Positions 1 through 4,866 of a stretch of DNA of 5,263 bases are shown piece by piece. Where the stretch lies: the NCBI GenBank assembly GCA_030594665.1, contig JAUVET010000136.1, forward strand, positions 1 to 5,263, read 5' to 3'. The notes below the pieces were generated by a model. It was not told the DNA's origin and searched no databases. It was given only the letters and a program-made list of their open reading frames with translations. The stretch's first letter is position 1. Every line of letters starts with the position of its first letter. This DNA comes from Methanosarcinaceae archaeon (GTDB lineage Archaea; Halobacteriota; Methanosarcinia; Methanosarcinales; Methanosarcinaceae). The position numbers were made by a program, and so were the translations under genes.

Positions 1-44
1 TTATGCGCAAGATATATCATAGAAGACATCCTATTTATCAGGTC

Positions 45-68
45 TAACGAATGCCATTTATGGCGTTA
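45..68. repeat. Imperfect inverted repeat upstream of the AAA gene
   Basis: TAAC (45-48) pairs with GTTA (65-68), and GCCA (53-56) pairs with TGGC (61-64) around a 4-nt loop; four unpaired bases bulge on the left side. The structure lies 38 bp before the AAA ATG and could be an operator or a leader hairpin. It is short and imperfect and may be chance. Confidence 0.25.
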
Positions 69-105
69 TCGAATTGATCAAAATTATATTAAATCTGGTA
101 AAAAC

Positions 106-1377
106 ATGTCACATGCAGCAACTAATATTGTAGAACTATTACTGACCGCACAGATATATAACAAATATTCTGAATTGGATGTCAACGACCTCCCCAAGAA
201 TATACGCAAGAACTTTTGGAGTGTTGAACACAAATCTGTCCCAAAACCAATTAAAGTATCCATCTCCGATGTCGTATCACTCTATGATACCAAAGATCTT
301 AAAAACGTTGTAAAAGCGCTTCCGTTCATTGATATTGATGATCTTGGATTTAGTGTTAAACTTACTTCTTTTGGTGTTGGCGCAGAATGGTTTGAAAAAC
401 AGGATGATGCAAAAGAGAGGGTTGCGAACAATCCTGTTCTTGCATTTTATTTTGAAAAGAAAAAATCATCCACTGCTAACTATAAGAAAGCCCGTGCAAA
501 ATCCAAACCAAAGGAAGTTGACAGGGAATGGATCGAATCCCTTGTTAGTGAAGTCAGGGAAGAGGATGGCGGGGATGAGATGCTCAAACTTGCCCATATC
601 GTAGCACCGGAAGATGTTCGGCAACCACTCAGTGATCTTGTCATGACAAATGATCAGATAGATGGTGTCGAAAAGATCGTAAAGGCAATACAGTATAGGG
701 ATTACCTGAAGAGGATCGGTCTTTATGATGTGGGGAAACTGCTTTTTGTAGGACCTCCGGGAACCGGTAAGACGTCTGTTGCAAGTGCATTGTCAGAGCG
801 CCTTTCGATACCTTTTGTTGAGGTAAAACTTTCGATGATAGCTGACCAATATCTCGGCGAGACTGCCAAAAATATAGATCGTGTATTCAATCTTGCCAAA
901 AGACTGAGTCCATGCATCCTGTTTATTGATGAATTTGATTTTGTTGCAAAAACCCGGAATTCGGATGAACATGCGGCACTCAAACGTGCGGTGAATACAT
1001 TATTAAAAGCAATTGATGAGATCAGTTTAACAAATGATGGAGTACTGCTTATTGCAGCAACCAATCATCCGAAAATGCTGGACACTGCGGCATGGAGACG
1101 GTTTGACGAGATCATGAGTTTCCCGCTGCCTGATGAGCAGATGAGGATAAAGATACTGGATATTGTCTTGAGGTCGATTGATGGCACTATTGATTCCAAG
1201 GAAATAGCATCCCTGACGGAAGGGTATGCAGGGTCTGATCTTCGTATGGTGGTGCGCGAAGCGGTCTTAAGTGCGCTTGTAGAGGAAAGGATGTCACTAA
1301 CCCAGGATGATATGCTAAATGCGGTGGATAGTTTCAATGAGCGTGAAGGTATTCGTACAGATGAATACATGTTATGA
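106..1377 (+). CDS. AAA-family ATPase with an uncharacterised N-terminal domain
   Basis: This is a classical AAA ATPase of 423 residues with a single ATPase module in its C-terminal half. Visible motifs are Walker A GPPGTGKT (216-223), a pore-loop-like segment QYLGE (248-252), Walker B CILFIDE with catalytic Glu276 (270-276), sensor-1 Asn320, the arginine-finger region WRRFD (Arg331/Arg332), and GYAGSDLR (373-380) in the helical lid, typical of the family. All catalytic residues are present, so it should hydrolyse ATP and probably works as a ring remodelling a protein substrate. Residues 1-115 form a domain I do not recognise, followed by a charged Lys-rich linker (about 118-155) that probably tethers it as the substrate or partner adaptor. 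No signal peptide or membrane segment is seen. The ATG at 106 has no good Shine-Dalgarno sequence. The frame stays open to the left edge without another ATG, GTG or TTG, so a start outside the window is possible, although the upstream translation looks non-coding. The specific substrate is unknown. Confidence 0.93.
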   Translation: MSHAATNIVELLLTAQIYNKYSELDVNDLPKNIRKNFWSVEHKSVPKPIKVSISDVVSLYDTKDLKNVVKALPFIDIDDLGFSVKLTSFGVGAEWFEKQDDAKERVANNPVLAFYFEKKKSSTANYKKARAKSKPKEVDREWIESLVSEVREEDGGDEMLKLAHIVAPEDVRQPLSDLVMTNDQIDGVEKIVKAIQYRDYLKRIGLYDVGKLLFVGPPGTGKTSVASALSERLSIPFVEVKLSMIADQYLGETAKNIDRVFNLAKRLSPCILFIDEFDFVAKTRNSDEHAALKRAVNTLLKAIDEISLTNDGVLLIAATNHPKMLDTAAWRRFDEIMSFPLPDEQMRIKILDIVLRSIDGTIDSKEIASLTEGYAGSDLRMVVREAVLSALVEERMSLTQDDMLNAVDSFNEREGIRTDEYML

Positions 1378-1410
1378 TATTGAGGTCATCACTATTGTTT
1401 ATATTTGAAC

Positions 1411-1415
1411 GAGGT
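1411..1415 (+). promoter_or_regulatory. Shine-Dalgarno site of the MBL phosphodiesterase gene
   Basis: GAGGT, a 5-nt match to the archaeal consensus GGAGGTGAT, ends 5 nt before the ATG at 1421. It fixes that start. The TTTATATT stretch at 1398-1405 resembles a TATA box but is too close to the ATG to give a leader containing this site, so transcription from the AAA gene is more likely. Confidence 0.7.
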
Positions 1416-1420
1416 TTGCA

Positions 1421-2161
1421 ATGAAAGTGACTTTACTTGGCACGGGTGATGCGACAGGTACACCTGTTATTGGCTGCGATTGTCCTGCATGTATAGATGC
1501 CAAAAAAGGTGGAAAAAGCCGAAGATTCCGCTTTTCGGTCCTTGTACAGTCAGGTGAGGGACGGGTGCTTATTGATACCGGTCCCGATTTAAAATGGCAG
1601 TTGATCGAGAACGATATTGACCATGTTGATGCTGTGATTTGGACTCACGGACATTATGACCATTATGCCGGATTCGGTGAATTCCACAGGGTACAGTATA
1701 ATGTCGATGTGTACGGACTTAAAGATACACTTGATTATATTCTGGATTATCTATATTTCTTAAAACCGATCAGACATGATGTTTTGGTGTACGAACCGTT
1801 TAAGTTGATCGGGCTTACGTTCACGTTGTTTGCGGTAAGACATCCTCCTGTGAAGAATGCTGTTGGGGTGATCGTTTGCGAGGGGGACAAAAAGGTAGTG
1901 ATCACCGGAGATGCAATTCGGGCAATTCCCTCAAAAAGTATGGAATTGATCCGGAATCCCGATCTGTTGATCGCGGATGGGATTGCTCCACCTACAATGA
2001 ATGTAAAAAAGCACATGAATTCACAGGAAGCAGTGGAGTTGGGAGAAGAGATCGGTGCAAAAGAGATTGTGCTAACGCATATAAGCCATTATTTCGAGCC
2101 GCATGATGTGGCTTCAAAGACCATACCGCTTGGATATGATGGAATGGTGTTTGAGGTTTGA
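1421..2161 (+). CDS. PhnP-like metallo-beta-lactamase-fold phosphodiesterase
   Basis: At 246 residues it matches the size of E. coli PhnP (about 252), a phosphoribosyl 1,2-cyclic phosphate phosphodiesterase of the metallo-beta-lactamase fold. The dinuclear metal site is complete: THGHYDH (His76, His78, Asp80, His81), His141, Asp164 in ITGDA and His220 in LTHISH. His198 in KKHMNSQ aligns with the PhnP catalytic histidine. The family's extra structural zinc site is also present: Cys19, Cys21 and Cys24 in GCDCPAC, with His223 as probable fourth ligand. The C-terminus (LTHISHYF, then GYDGM) follows PhnP closely from memory. It is probably a cytosolic enzyme acting on a cyclic phosphate or other phosphodiester. 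No other phn gene is in the window, so a role in phosphonate breakdown cannot be assumed; the true substrate may be another cyclic nucleotide or sugar phosphate. It starts 43 bp after the AAA stop, behind a good Shine-Dalgarno site, so the two are probably cotranscribed. Confidence 0.92.
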   Translation: MKVTLLGTGDATGTPVIGCDCPACIDAKKGGKSRRFRFSVLVQSGEGRVLIDTGPDLKWQLIENDIDHVDAVIWTHGHYDHYAGFGEFHRVQYNVDVYGLKDTLDYILDYLYFLKPIRHDVLVYEPFKLIGLTFTLFAVRHPPVKNAVGVIVCEGDKKVVITGDAIRAIPSKSMELIRNPDLLIADGIAPPTMNVKKHMNSQEAVELGEEIGAKEIVLTHISHYFEPHDVASKTIPLGYDGMVFEV

Positions 2162-2163
2162 GA

Positions 2164-2232
2164 ACAGGATGAAACGGATTTACAGGATGACACACAATCA
2201 CATTCAAATCCGGTCCATCCTGTAAATCCTGT
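2164..2232. repeat. ACAGGAT-type inverted repeat after the MBL gene
   Basis: Two perfect 14-bp arms, GGATTTACAGGATG (2176-2189) and CATCCTGTAAATCC (2216-2229), enclose a 26-nt loop. ACAGGAT also occurs at 2164-2170 and 2182-2188, and its complement ATCCTGT at 2217-2223 and 2226-2232, so both arms are built from one heptamer. The element begins just after the stop codon. It could form a hairpin protecting the 3' end of the AAA-MBL transcript, but no T-run follows, so a classic intrinsic terminator is doubtful. Repeats of this sort are familiar to me from intergenic DNA of diverse prokaryotes; their function is not established. Confidence 0.75.
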
Positions 2233-2390
2233 CTGAAATTGTCAGCATAATCGTGCGTATACGGCGTGTTCCACTACTACTACTACCCGGCCGCATTCGC
2301 AAAATACGTAGTTCCTACGCGCCTGAGCAATCTATGTAAACACAGATGCGCTGCCAGCGATTGAAACTTCGATGTGTATGCAAGGCAGTG

Positions 2391-2415
2391 GCGGCGGACA
2401 GCGCCGCGCTACGCG
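2391..2415. repeat. GC-rich overlapping hairpins
   Basis: GCGGCG (2391-2396) and CGCCGC (2402-2407) form a 6-bp stem with a 5-nt loop. CGCG (2405-2408) and CGCG (2412-2415) form a second short stem that shares bases with the first. This resembles the palindromic core of a REP-type element, but it is not the same sequence as the copies further right. Confidence 0.4.
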
Positions 2416-2471
2416 CGTGTGGTAGCACCGTTTTTATCCTGAACTCGTTAAACCACTTGCTTAACAAATAC

Positions 2472-2480
2472 AAATATATT
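2472..2480 (+). promoter_or_regulatory. Candidate TATA box of the gerW-DUF2953 pair
   Basis: AAATATATT is the best TATA-like element before the gerW-like gene. With normal archaeal spacing, transcription would start near 2500-2505 and give a leader of about 75 nt carrying the Shine-Dalgarno site. The call rests on composition and position only; the same bases also belong to a partial repeat copy (2459-2477). Confidence 0.4.
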
Positions 2481-2563
2481 ACATTGTTCAAAAACCACCT
2501 CACTTTCGAGGGTTACTTTTTTTAATGACCCAGTCCCATGATTATAGCACCTACAAAACCATT

Positions 2564-2571
2564 GGAGTGAT
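2564..2571 (+). promoter_or_regulatory. Shine-Dalgarno site of the gerW-like gene
   Basis: GGAGTGAT differs from the full archaeal consensus GGAGGTGAT by one missing G and lies 6 nt before the ATG at 2578. It is the strongest ribosome binding site in the window and settles the start. TCACT in the leader (2500-2504) is complementary to AGTGA inside it, but five pairs are weak evidence for sequestration. Confidence 0.75.
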
Positions 2572-2577
2572 ACGAAT

Positions 2578-3006
2578 ATGAGTGTAGAGAACATAATTAA
2601 AGAAGTTACAGGCGAACTTGAACGATTGGTAACCACAAAAACCGTCATCGGTGAGCCTGTGCACGCCGCAGGTAAGACCATTATTCCGGTCACAAAGGTA
2701 TCCTTTGGATTCGGAAGCGGCGGCGGGGAAGGGAAAGGCGATAAAGGTGAAACCGGCTTTGGCGGCGGAGGCGGTGCGGGTGCGAAGATCGAGCCGATCG
2801 CATTCATTGTGGTCACTGAAGACGAGGCACGCCTGCTCACAATCTCCGGCAAGACCGATTTTGGCAAGATCATAGAATCTGTGCCGGAAGTGCTTGATAA
2901 GATCAAATCTGTCAAGAACAAGATGGGGAAGAAGAAAGGGAAAGAGAAAGGGAAAGAGAGATCAGAAGTGAGCGAAGAAACGAAAGACGAAGGGAACGAC
3001 GAATAA
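2578..3006 (+). CDS. GerW/YtfJ-family protein
   Basis: This 142-residue protein shows the hallmarks of the GerW (Spore_YtfJ) family: an N-terminal helix (1-18), the IGEPV motif (24-28), IIPVTKVSFGFGSGG (35-49), a glycine-rich loop (about 44-68, including GFGGGGGAG), and a core strand IEPIAFIVVT (71-80) followed by RLLTI (85-89). The C-terminal tail from about 115 is Lys/Glu-rich, low in complexity and probably disordered. No signal peptide is seen, so it should be cytosolic. In Bacillus subtilis YtfJ (GerW) is needed for normal spore germination, but the biochemical function of the family is not known and it also occurs in organisms that do not form spores. The DUF2953 gene starts 37 bp downstream, and the two families are also neighbours in Bacillus (ytfI-ytfJ). 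A functional partnership is likely. The sporulation label should not be carried over to this organism. Confidence 0.9.
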   Translation: MSVENIIKEVTGELERLVTTKTVIGEPVHAAGKTIIPVTKVSFGFGSGGGEGKGDKGETGFGGGGGAGAKIEPIAFIVVTEDEARLLTISGKTDFGKIIESVPEVLDKIKSVKNKMGKKKGKEKGKERSEVSEETKDEGNDE

Positions 3007-3043
3007 TAAACACAGACCCTGCATCTTCCGGACCTCAAAATGT

Positions 3044-3670
3044 ATGTTGCTTGTTATTTATGTAGCGTTAGCCATTATCGTTTTATTGTTAGGGTTAGTG
3101 GTATTTGCTGCATTTGATGTGACCGTTTACGTGAAAGCAGAAGGTGGCAGGGTCAGCCGGCACATAACCATCAAGTGGATGGGAGTATCATATAAGTTCA
3201 AGAATGGAGGTGGGAAAGCGGCAAAAAAAGAGAAAAAGGAAGCAAAGCCAGGGAAAGAAAAAACTGAAATGAAAACAAGCAGTATTGGCATTTCCGGTTG
3301 GTTCAGGGTTTTCAGGACCGTACAAAAACCGGTTATAAGGTTCATCGAAGATGTTTTTGGAGCAGTCAAGTTTCGGAAAATCTCCTGTGACCTGACCTAC
3401 GGCTTTTCCGACCCTGCCGATACCGGCATGTTGTCAGGTCTTCTGTATGCTTTGAAGGGGTTGTTCGCCAGGAGATGCAATGTTTTTGATCTTTCGATAT
3501 ATCCACAATTTCAGGACGAGGTCTTTGACCTCCATGTCCTTACCAACATTCGTTTCAGGATAAGTTCTCTTCTTTTTGCTGTATTCAGGTTTGTGACCAA
3601 CAGAAAGGTTTTGGGGGCAGCATGGTTTATTTTTAAGGAAAGACGGAAAGCAAAACCGAATACAATCTGA
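3044..3670 (+). CDS. DUF2953 (YtfI-type) membrane-anchored protein
   Basis: This 208-residue protein begins with a single hydrophobic segment (about 2-24) acting as an uncleaved membrane anchor. A strand-rich stretch follows (FDVTVYVKAEGG, 24-35, to VSYKFKNGG, 48-56), then a Lys/Glu-rich linker (58-76) and the conserved C-terminal part: CDLTYGFSDPADTGMLSGLL (115-134), a YALKGLF helix (135-141), a D-S-IYPQF strand (149-156), the FDLHVLTNIRFRI stretch (161-173) and a hydrophobic helix (174-184). The GFSDPADTGMLSGL stretch is the recognisable DUF2953 signature. Function is unknown. The ATG at 3044 directly precedes the anchor, and no other in-frame start exists nearby. An ATG at 3040 is out of frame and soon stops. 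No clear Shine-Dalgarno site is present, so translation may depend on the gerW-like gene ending 37 bp upstream. It probably holds or recruits the GerW-like protein at the membrane; that is inference from the pairing. Confidence 0.87.
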   Translation: MLLVIYVALAIIVLLLGLVVFAAFDVTVYVKAEGGRVSRHITIKWMGVSYKFKNGGGKAAKKEKKEAKPGKEKTEMKTSSIGISGWFRVFRTVQKPVIRFIEDVFGAVKFRKISCDLTYGFSDPADTGMLSGLLYALKGLFARRCNVFDLSIYPQFQDEVFDLHVLTNIRFRISSLLFAVFRFVTNRKVLGAAWFIFKERRKAKPNTI

Positions 3671-3690
3671 GTGGTTGTTTAACAATTTTT

Positions 3691-3745
3691 GTATTTGTAT
3701 AGCGATATTTAATGCCGACGCAATCTGCCGCAGGCGGCACATTCC
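3691..3745 (+). repeat. REP-like repeat, copy A
   Basis: The 55-bp segment aligns without gaps to 4867-4921 with 42 identities by my count. Shared blocks include TAGCGAT, ATGCCG, GCCGCAGGCGGC and CATTCC. It ends in a near-palindrome: AATCTGCCGC (3722-3731), AG, GCGGCACATT (3734-3743), 9 of 10 pairs. It begins 20 bp after the DUF2953 stop codon, where such a hairpin could stabilise or end the transcript. Confidence 0.7.
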
Positions 3746-3800
3746 AAACAGAATGAATAAAATCTATATCGGTCGCATTAAATCAAATTTTATTGAGATA

Positions 3801-3927
3801 TCACCGCAAAGTCCGCAAAGACACGCAGAGAAAAAAAGCAATGCTCCTCTGCGACCTGCACGCCTTGCGGATGTAGCAGGCACTCAACTCCGCAAGAGGT
3901 GAGTATTCACAGCGTCCTCTGCGGTGA
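3801..3927. repeat. Mosaic of 9-nt CCGCAAAGT units with inverted ends
   Basis: Three units in strict 9-nt period stand at the left: CCGCAAAGT (3804-3812), CCGCAAAGA (3813-3821) and CACGCAGAG (3822-3830). Related units in the opposite orientation follow: CTCTGCG (3847-3853) and CCTTGCGG (3863-3870). The outer ends are an inverted pair, TCACCGCA (3801-3808) and TGCGGTGA (3920-3927). An internal hairpin ACTCAACT/AGGTGAGT (3882-3889/3897-3904) has one mismatch. The whole can fold into one long imperfect stem. Repeats of this style occur in intergenic DNA of many prokaryotes; no protein coding is supported. Confidence 0.7.
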
Positions 3928-3935
3928 ATTTTTTT
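3906..3935 (+). terminator. Weak terminator-like hairpin and T-run
   Basis: TTCAC (3906-3910) pairs with GTGAA (3924-3928) and is followed directly by seven T residues (3929-3935). The T-run could end transcription of the gerW-DUF2953 unit, although it lies about 260 bp beyond the last stop codon and the stem belongs to the repeat mosaic. Archaeal termination depends mainly on the T-run, so only that part counts. Confidence 0.3.
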
Positions 3936-3963
3936 GCTGTACATAATCTCAGATTATGTATTC

Positions 3964-3996
3964 CAAGTAAATGCGACCGGAAGGAGTATTTACTTG
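3964..3996. repeat. 9-bp perfect inverted repeat with purine-rich loop
   Basis: CAAGTAAAT (3964-3972) and ATTTACTTG (3988-3996) are perfect complements around a 15-nt loop that contains AAGGAG (3981-3986). The loop looks like a ribosome binding site, but no supported gene starts after it. The repeat lies about 165 bp before the vapB TATA box. Confidence 0.55.
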
Positions 3997-4096
3997 CCAC
4001 GATCCGTTTATCCCGAATATATTAAAATGTCTCAGATATAAAGCACTGCCAGCGTTGTTCGTTTGTGCATTTGCAGATTTATGAGATTTGCAGGTT

Positions 4097-4117
4097 TTTG
4101 GAACGTGCCGCCTGCGG
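4097..4117 (-). repeat. REP-like repeat, inverted core copy C
   Basis: Read on the minus strand, these 21 bases match 3728-3748 of copy A with one mismatch, covering CCGCAGGCGGCAC and TTCCAAA. Outside this core the similarity fades, so this is a partial copy in the opposite orientation. It lies about 45 bp upstream of the vapB TATA box. Confidence 0.65.
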
Positions 4118-4160
4118 TGGTTGTCACATTTGATCCAGGCTCGCCCTGAAAACTCCAATA

Positions 4161-4170
4161 AGTATATATG
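4161..4170 (+). promoter_or_regulatory. TATA box of a leaderless vapBC promoter
   Basis: AGTATATATG is centred near 4166. Archaeal transcription usually starts about 25-28 bp downstream of the TATA centre, which falls at 4191-4194, right at the ATG of vapB. Together with the lack of any Shine-Dalgarno sequence before that ATG, this points to a leaderless transcript. Confidence 0.65.
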
Positions 4171-4177
4171 ATCTTGC

Positions 4178-4189
4178 AACACATGTGTT
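4178..4189. promoter_or_regulatory. Palindromic candidate operator for VapB
   Basis: AACACATGTGTT is a perfect 12-bp palindrome lying between the TATA box and the vapB ATG, next to the expected transcription start. A half-site, ACACATG, recurs at 4190-4196. VapB-type RHH antitoxins bind palindromes in their own promoters as dimers, so this is the natural autoregulatory site. Binding here would block polymerase recruitment. Confidence 0.6.
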
Positions 4190-4193
4190 ACAC

Positions 4194-4430
4194 ATGGACA
4201 CTACTATCCGCAACATAGACCCTTTTGTTTATAAGAGCCTGAAAGCAAAAGCCACAGCAGATGACATTACGATCGGGGAAGCAATTAACAGGGCAGTAAG
4301 GGGATGGTTAAACATTGAGCCAAAAAAGCACAAGAGCATCCTTGATATCAAACCTGAACACTTTGGCAGGCAGCACATGTATTTGAGCGAAGAGATCGAT
4401 GAGATCCTGTATGGAGAGGACATCGCTTGA
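4194..4430 (+). CDS. vapB: VapB-type ribbon-helix-helix antitoxin
   Basis: This 78-residue protein (from the ATG at 4194) has the layout of an archaeal VapB antitoxin. An N-terminal strand TTIRNID (3-9) forms the DNA-binding ribbon of the dimer, followed by helix one (about 10-22, DPFVYKSLKAKAT), the turn ITIGEA (25-30) and helix two (about 28-39, ending in RGWL). A flexible charged tail (42-78) would wrap around and inhibit the toxin. It should neutralise VapC and repress its own promoter. I prefer the ATG at 4194 over an in-frame GTG at 4185, because the TATA spacing places transcription start at about 4191-4194 and the fold begins right after this ATG; the GTG also lies inside the palindrome. 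The toxin gene overlaps its stop by 2 nt. The RHH assignment comes from sequence pattern alone, and the exact subfamily is unsure. Confidence 0.82.
   Translation: MDTTIRNIDPFVYKSLKAKATADDITIGEAINRAVRGWLNIEPKKHKSILDIKPEHFGRQHMYLSEEIDEILYGEDIA
4413..4419 (+). promoter_or_regulatory. Shine-Dalgarno site of vapC inside vapB
   Basis: GGAGAGG, within the last codons of vapB, ends 7 nt before the TTG start at 4427. It offers GGAG and GAGG matches to the anti-Shine-Dalgarno sequence and supports the TTG start. The leaderless first gene and a Shine-Dalgarno-led second gene would let antitoxin and toxin be translated by different initiation modes. Confidence 0.6.
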
Positions 4431-4837
4431 TATTTCTTGATTCCAGCGTGATCATTGCATACAAAAATGCAGATGATACCAATCATACAAAGGCTGTAGA
4501 AATATTTAGCAAACTCAATAAAGGGGAATATGGCAAAGGTGTGATCTCTGAATTCATTTTTACAGAAGTTACTACAGTACTTGCGCTTAAAAGCGACTTG
4601 AATACAGCAACAGATGTGGGAAATATCCTGCTTGATGCAAAAGAGATCGAAATAATGAAAGCAAGTGATGTTTTTGAGAGAACATGGGAAATTTTCAAAG
4701 ACCAAAAAAACACAAAATTAAGTTTTGTGGATGCTTCAAATATTGCGTGCATGGAACAGAGGAAGATCAAAAAGATCGCAACCTTTGACAGGGATTTTCT
4801 CAAAATAGGATATGTTGAAGTTGTGAGAGGTCTATAA
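4427..4837 (+). CDS. vapC: VapC-type PIN-domain toxin ribonuclease
   Basis: This 136-residue protein is a single PIN domain of normal VapC length. The acidic residues that bind the catalytic Mg2+ or Mn2+ are in place: Asp5 in FLDSSVII, Glu47 in FTEV, Asp102 in SFVDA, and Asp121 (with Asp123 nearby) in TFDRDF. It should be an RNase that cuts a tRNA or rRNA site and arrests growth when free of VapB; its target cannot be read from the sequence. Translation starts at a TTG that overlaps the vapB TGA (TTGA, 4427-4430), so the two genes are tightly coupled. The rare start codon may keep toxin below antitoxin. The frame is intact with no sign of decay, so the toxin is probably functional. It ends 29 bp before the second copy of the REP-like repeat. 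Confidence 0.92.
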   Translation: MIFLDSSVIIAYKNADDTNHTKAVEIFSKLNKGEYGKGVISEFIFTEVTTVLALKSDLNTATDVGNILLDAKEIEIMKASDVFERTWEIFKDQKNTKLSFVDASNIACMEQRKIKKIATFDRDFLKIGYVEVVRGL

Positions 4838-4866
4838 AGCATCTCAAAGACCAAGTATCAATATTT

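Larger units (their letters stand above)
2162..2577. other. 416-bp intergenic region with repeats and a GC-rich patch
   Basis: No convincing gene is seen on either strand. In order it holds the ACAGGAT inverted repeat (2164-2232), an ACT/CTA triplet run (about 2272-2286), a 17-bp segment at 2291-2307 that recurs with 15 of 17 identities at 4934-4950, a GC-rich patch (about 2388-2420) with GCGGCG/CGCCGC (2391-2396/2402-2407) and CGCG-CTA-CGCG (2405-2415), and finally the AT-rich promoter and leader of the gerW-like gene. The base composition of the patch differs sharply from its surroundings. Confidence 0.6.
3671..4184. other. 514-bp repeat-rich intergenic region
   Basis: No gene is supported. 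It contains the first copy of the palindrome-ending 55-bp repeat (3691-3745), a mosaic of 9-nt CCGCAAAGT-like units with inverted ends (3801-3927), a 9-bp inverted repeat (3964-3996), an inverted core copy of the first repeat (4097-4117), two direct copies of ATTTGCAG (4069-4076 and 4086-4093), and the vapB promoter and operator. Short open stretches across it translate the repeats themselves. One plus-strand frame (about 3934-4041) reads like protein for 35 codons but has no start site or recognisable family; it could be a gene remnant. Confidence 0.6.

Noticed and set aside
83..90. ATTATATT as a TATA box for the AAA gene
   Set aside because: It lies only about 20 bp before the ATG, which would place the transcription start inside the coding region.
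2359..2367. GATTGAAAC, which resembles the end of many CRISPR repeats
   Set aside because: It occurs once, with no second copy at spacer distance and no cas gene in view.
2315..2503. 62-codon minus-strand frame in the first spacer
   Set aside because: It runs through the GC-rich patch and the promoter, shows no domain, and looks like a translation of repeat DNA.
2498..2531. Alternative small hairpins in the gerW leader (CCTC/GAGG and GGGTTA/TGACCC) as a riboswitch
   Set aside because: The stems are 4-6 bp and one needs a G-U pair; no known riboswitch core is visible, so chance is the better explanation.
2448..3038. 196-codon minus-strand frame across the gerW-like gene
   Set aside because: It is the complement of the GerW-like coding region; its Ser/Pro/Phe-rich low complexity mirrors the Gly and Lys/Glu codons of the real gene, which has a strong ribosome binding site and a recognisable family.
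3675..3902. 75-codon plus-strand frame after the DUF2953 gene
   Set aside because: It translates the REP-like and 9-nt repeats (SPQSPQRHAEKK-like text), has no ribosome binding site, and resembles spurious proteins predicted from such repeats.
3949..4182. 77-codon minus-strand frame before vapB
   Set aside because: It covers the inverted repeat, the REP core copy and the vapB promoter; no family or start signal supports it.
4229..4854. Long minus-strand frames across vapBC
   Set aside because: They are antisense to two intact, recognisable genes and carry no motif of their own.
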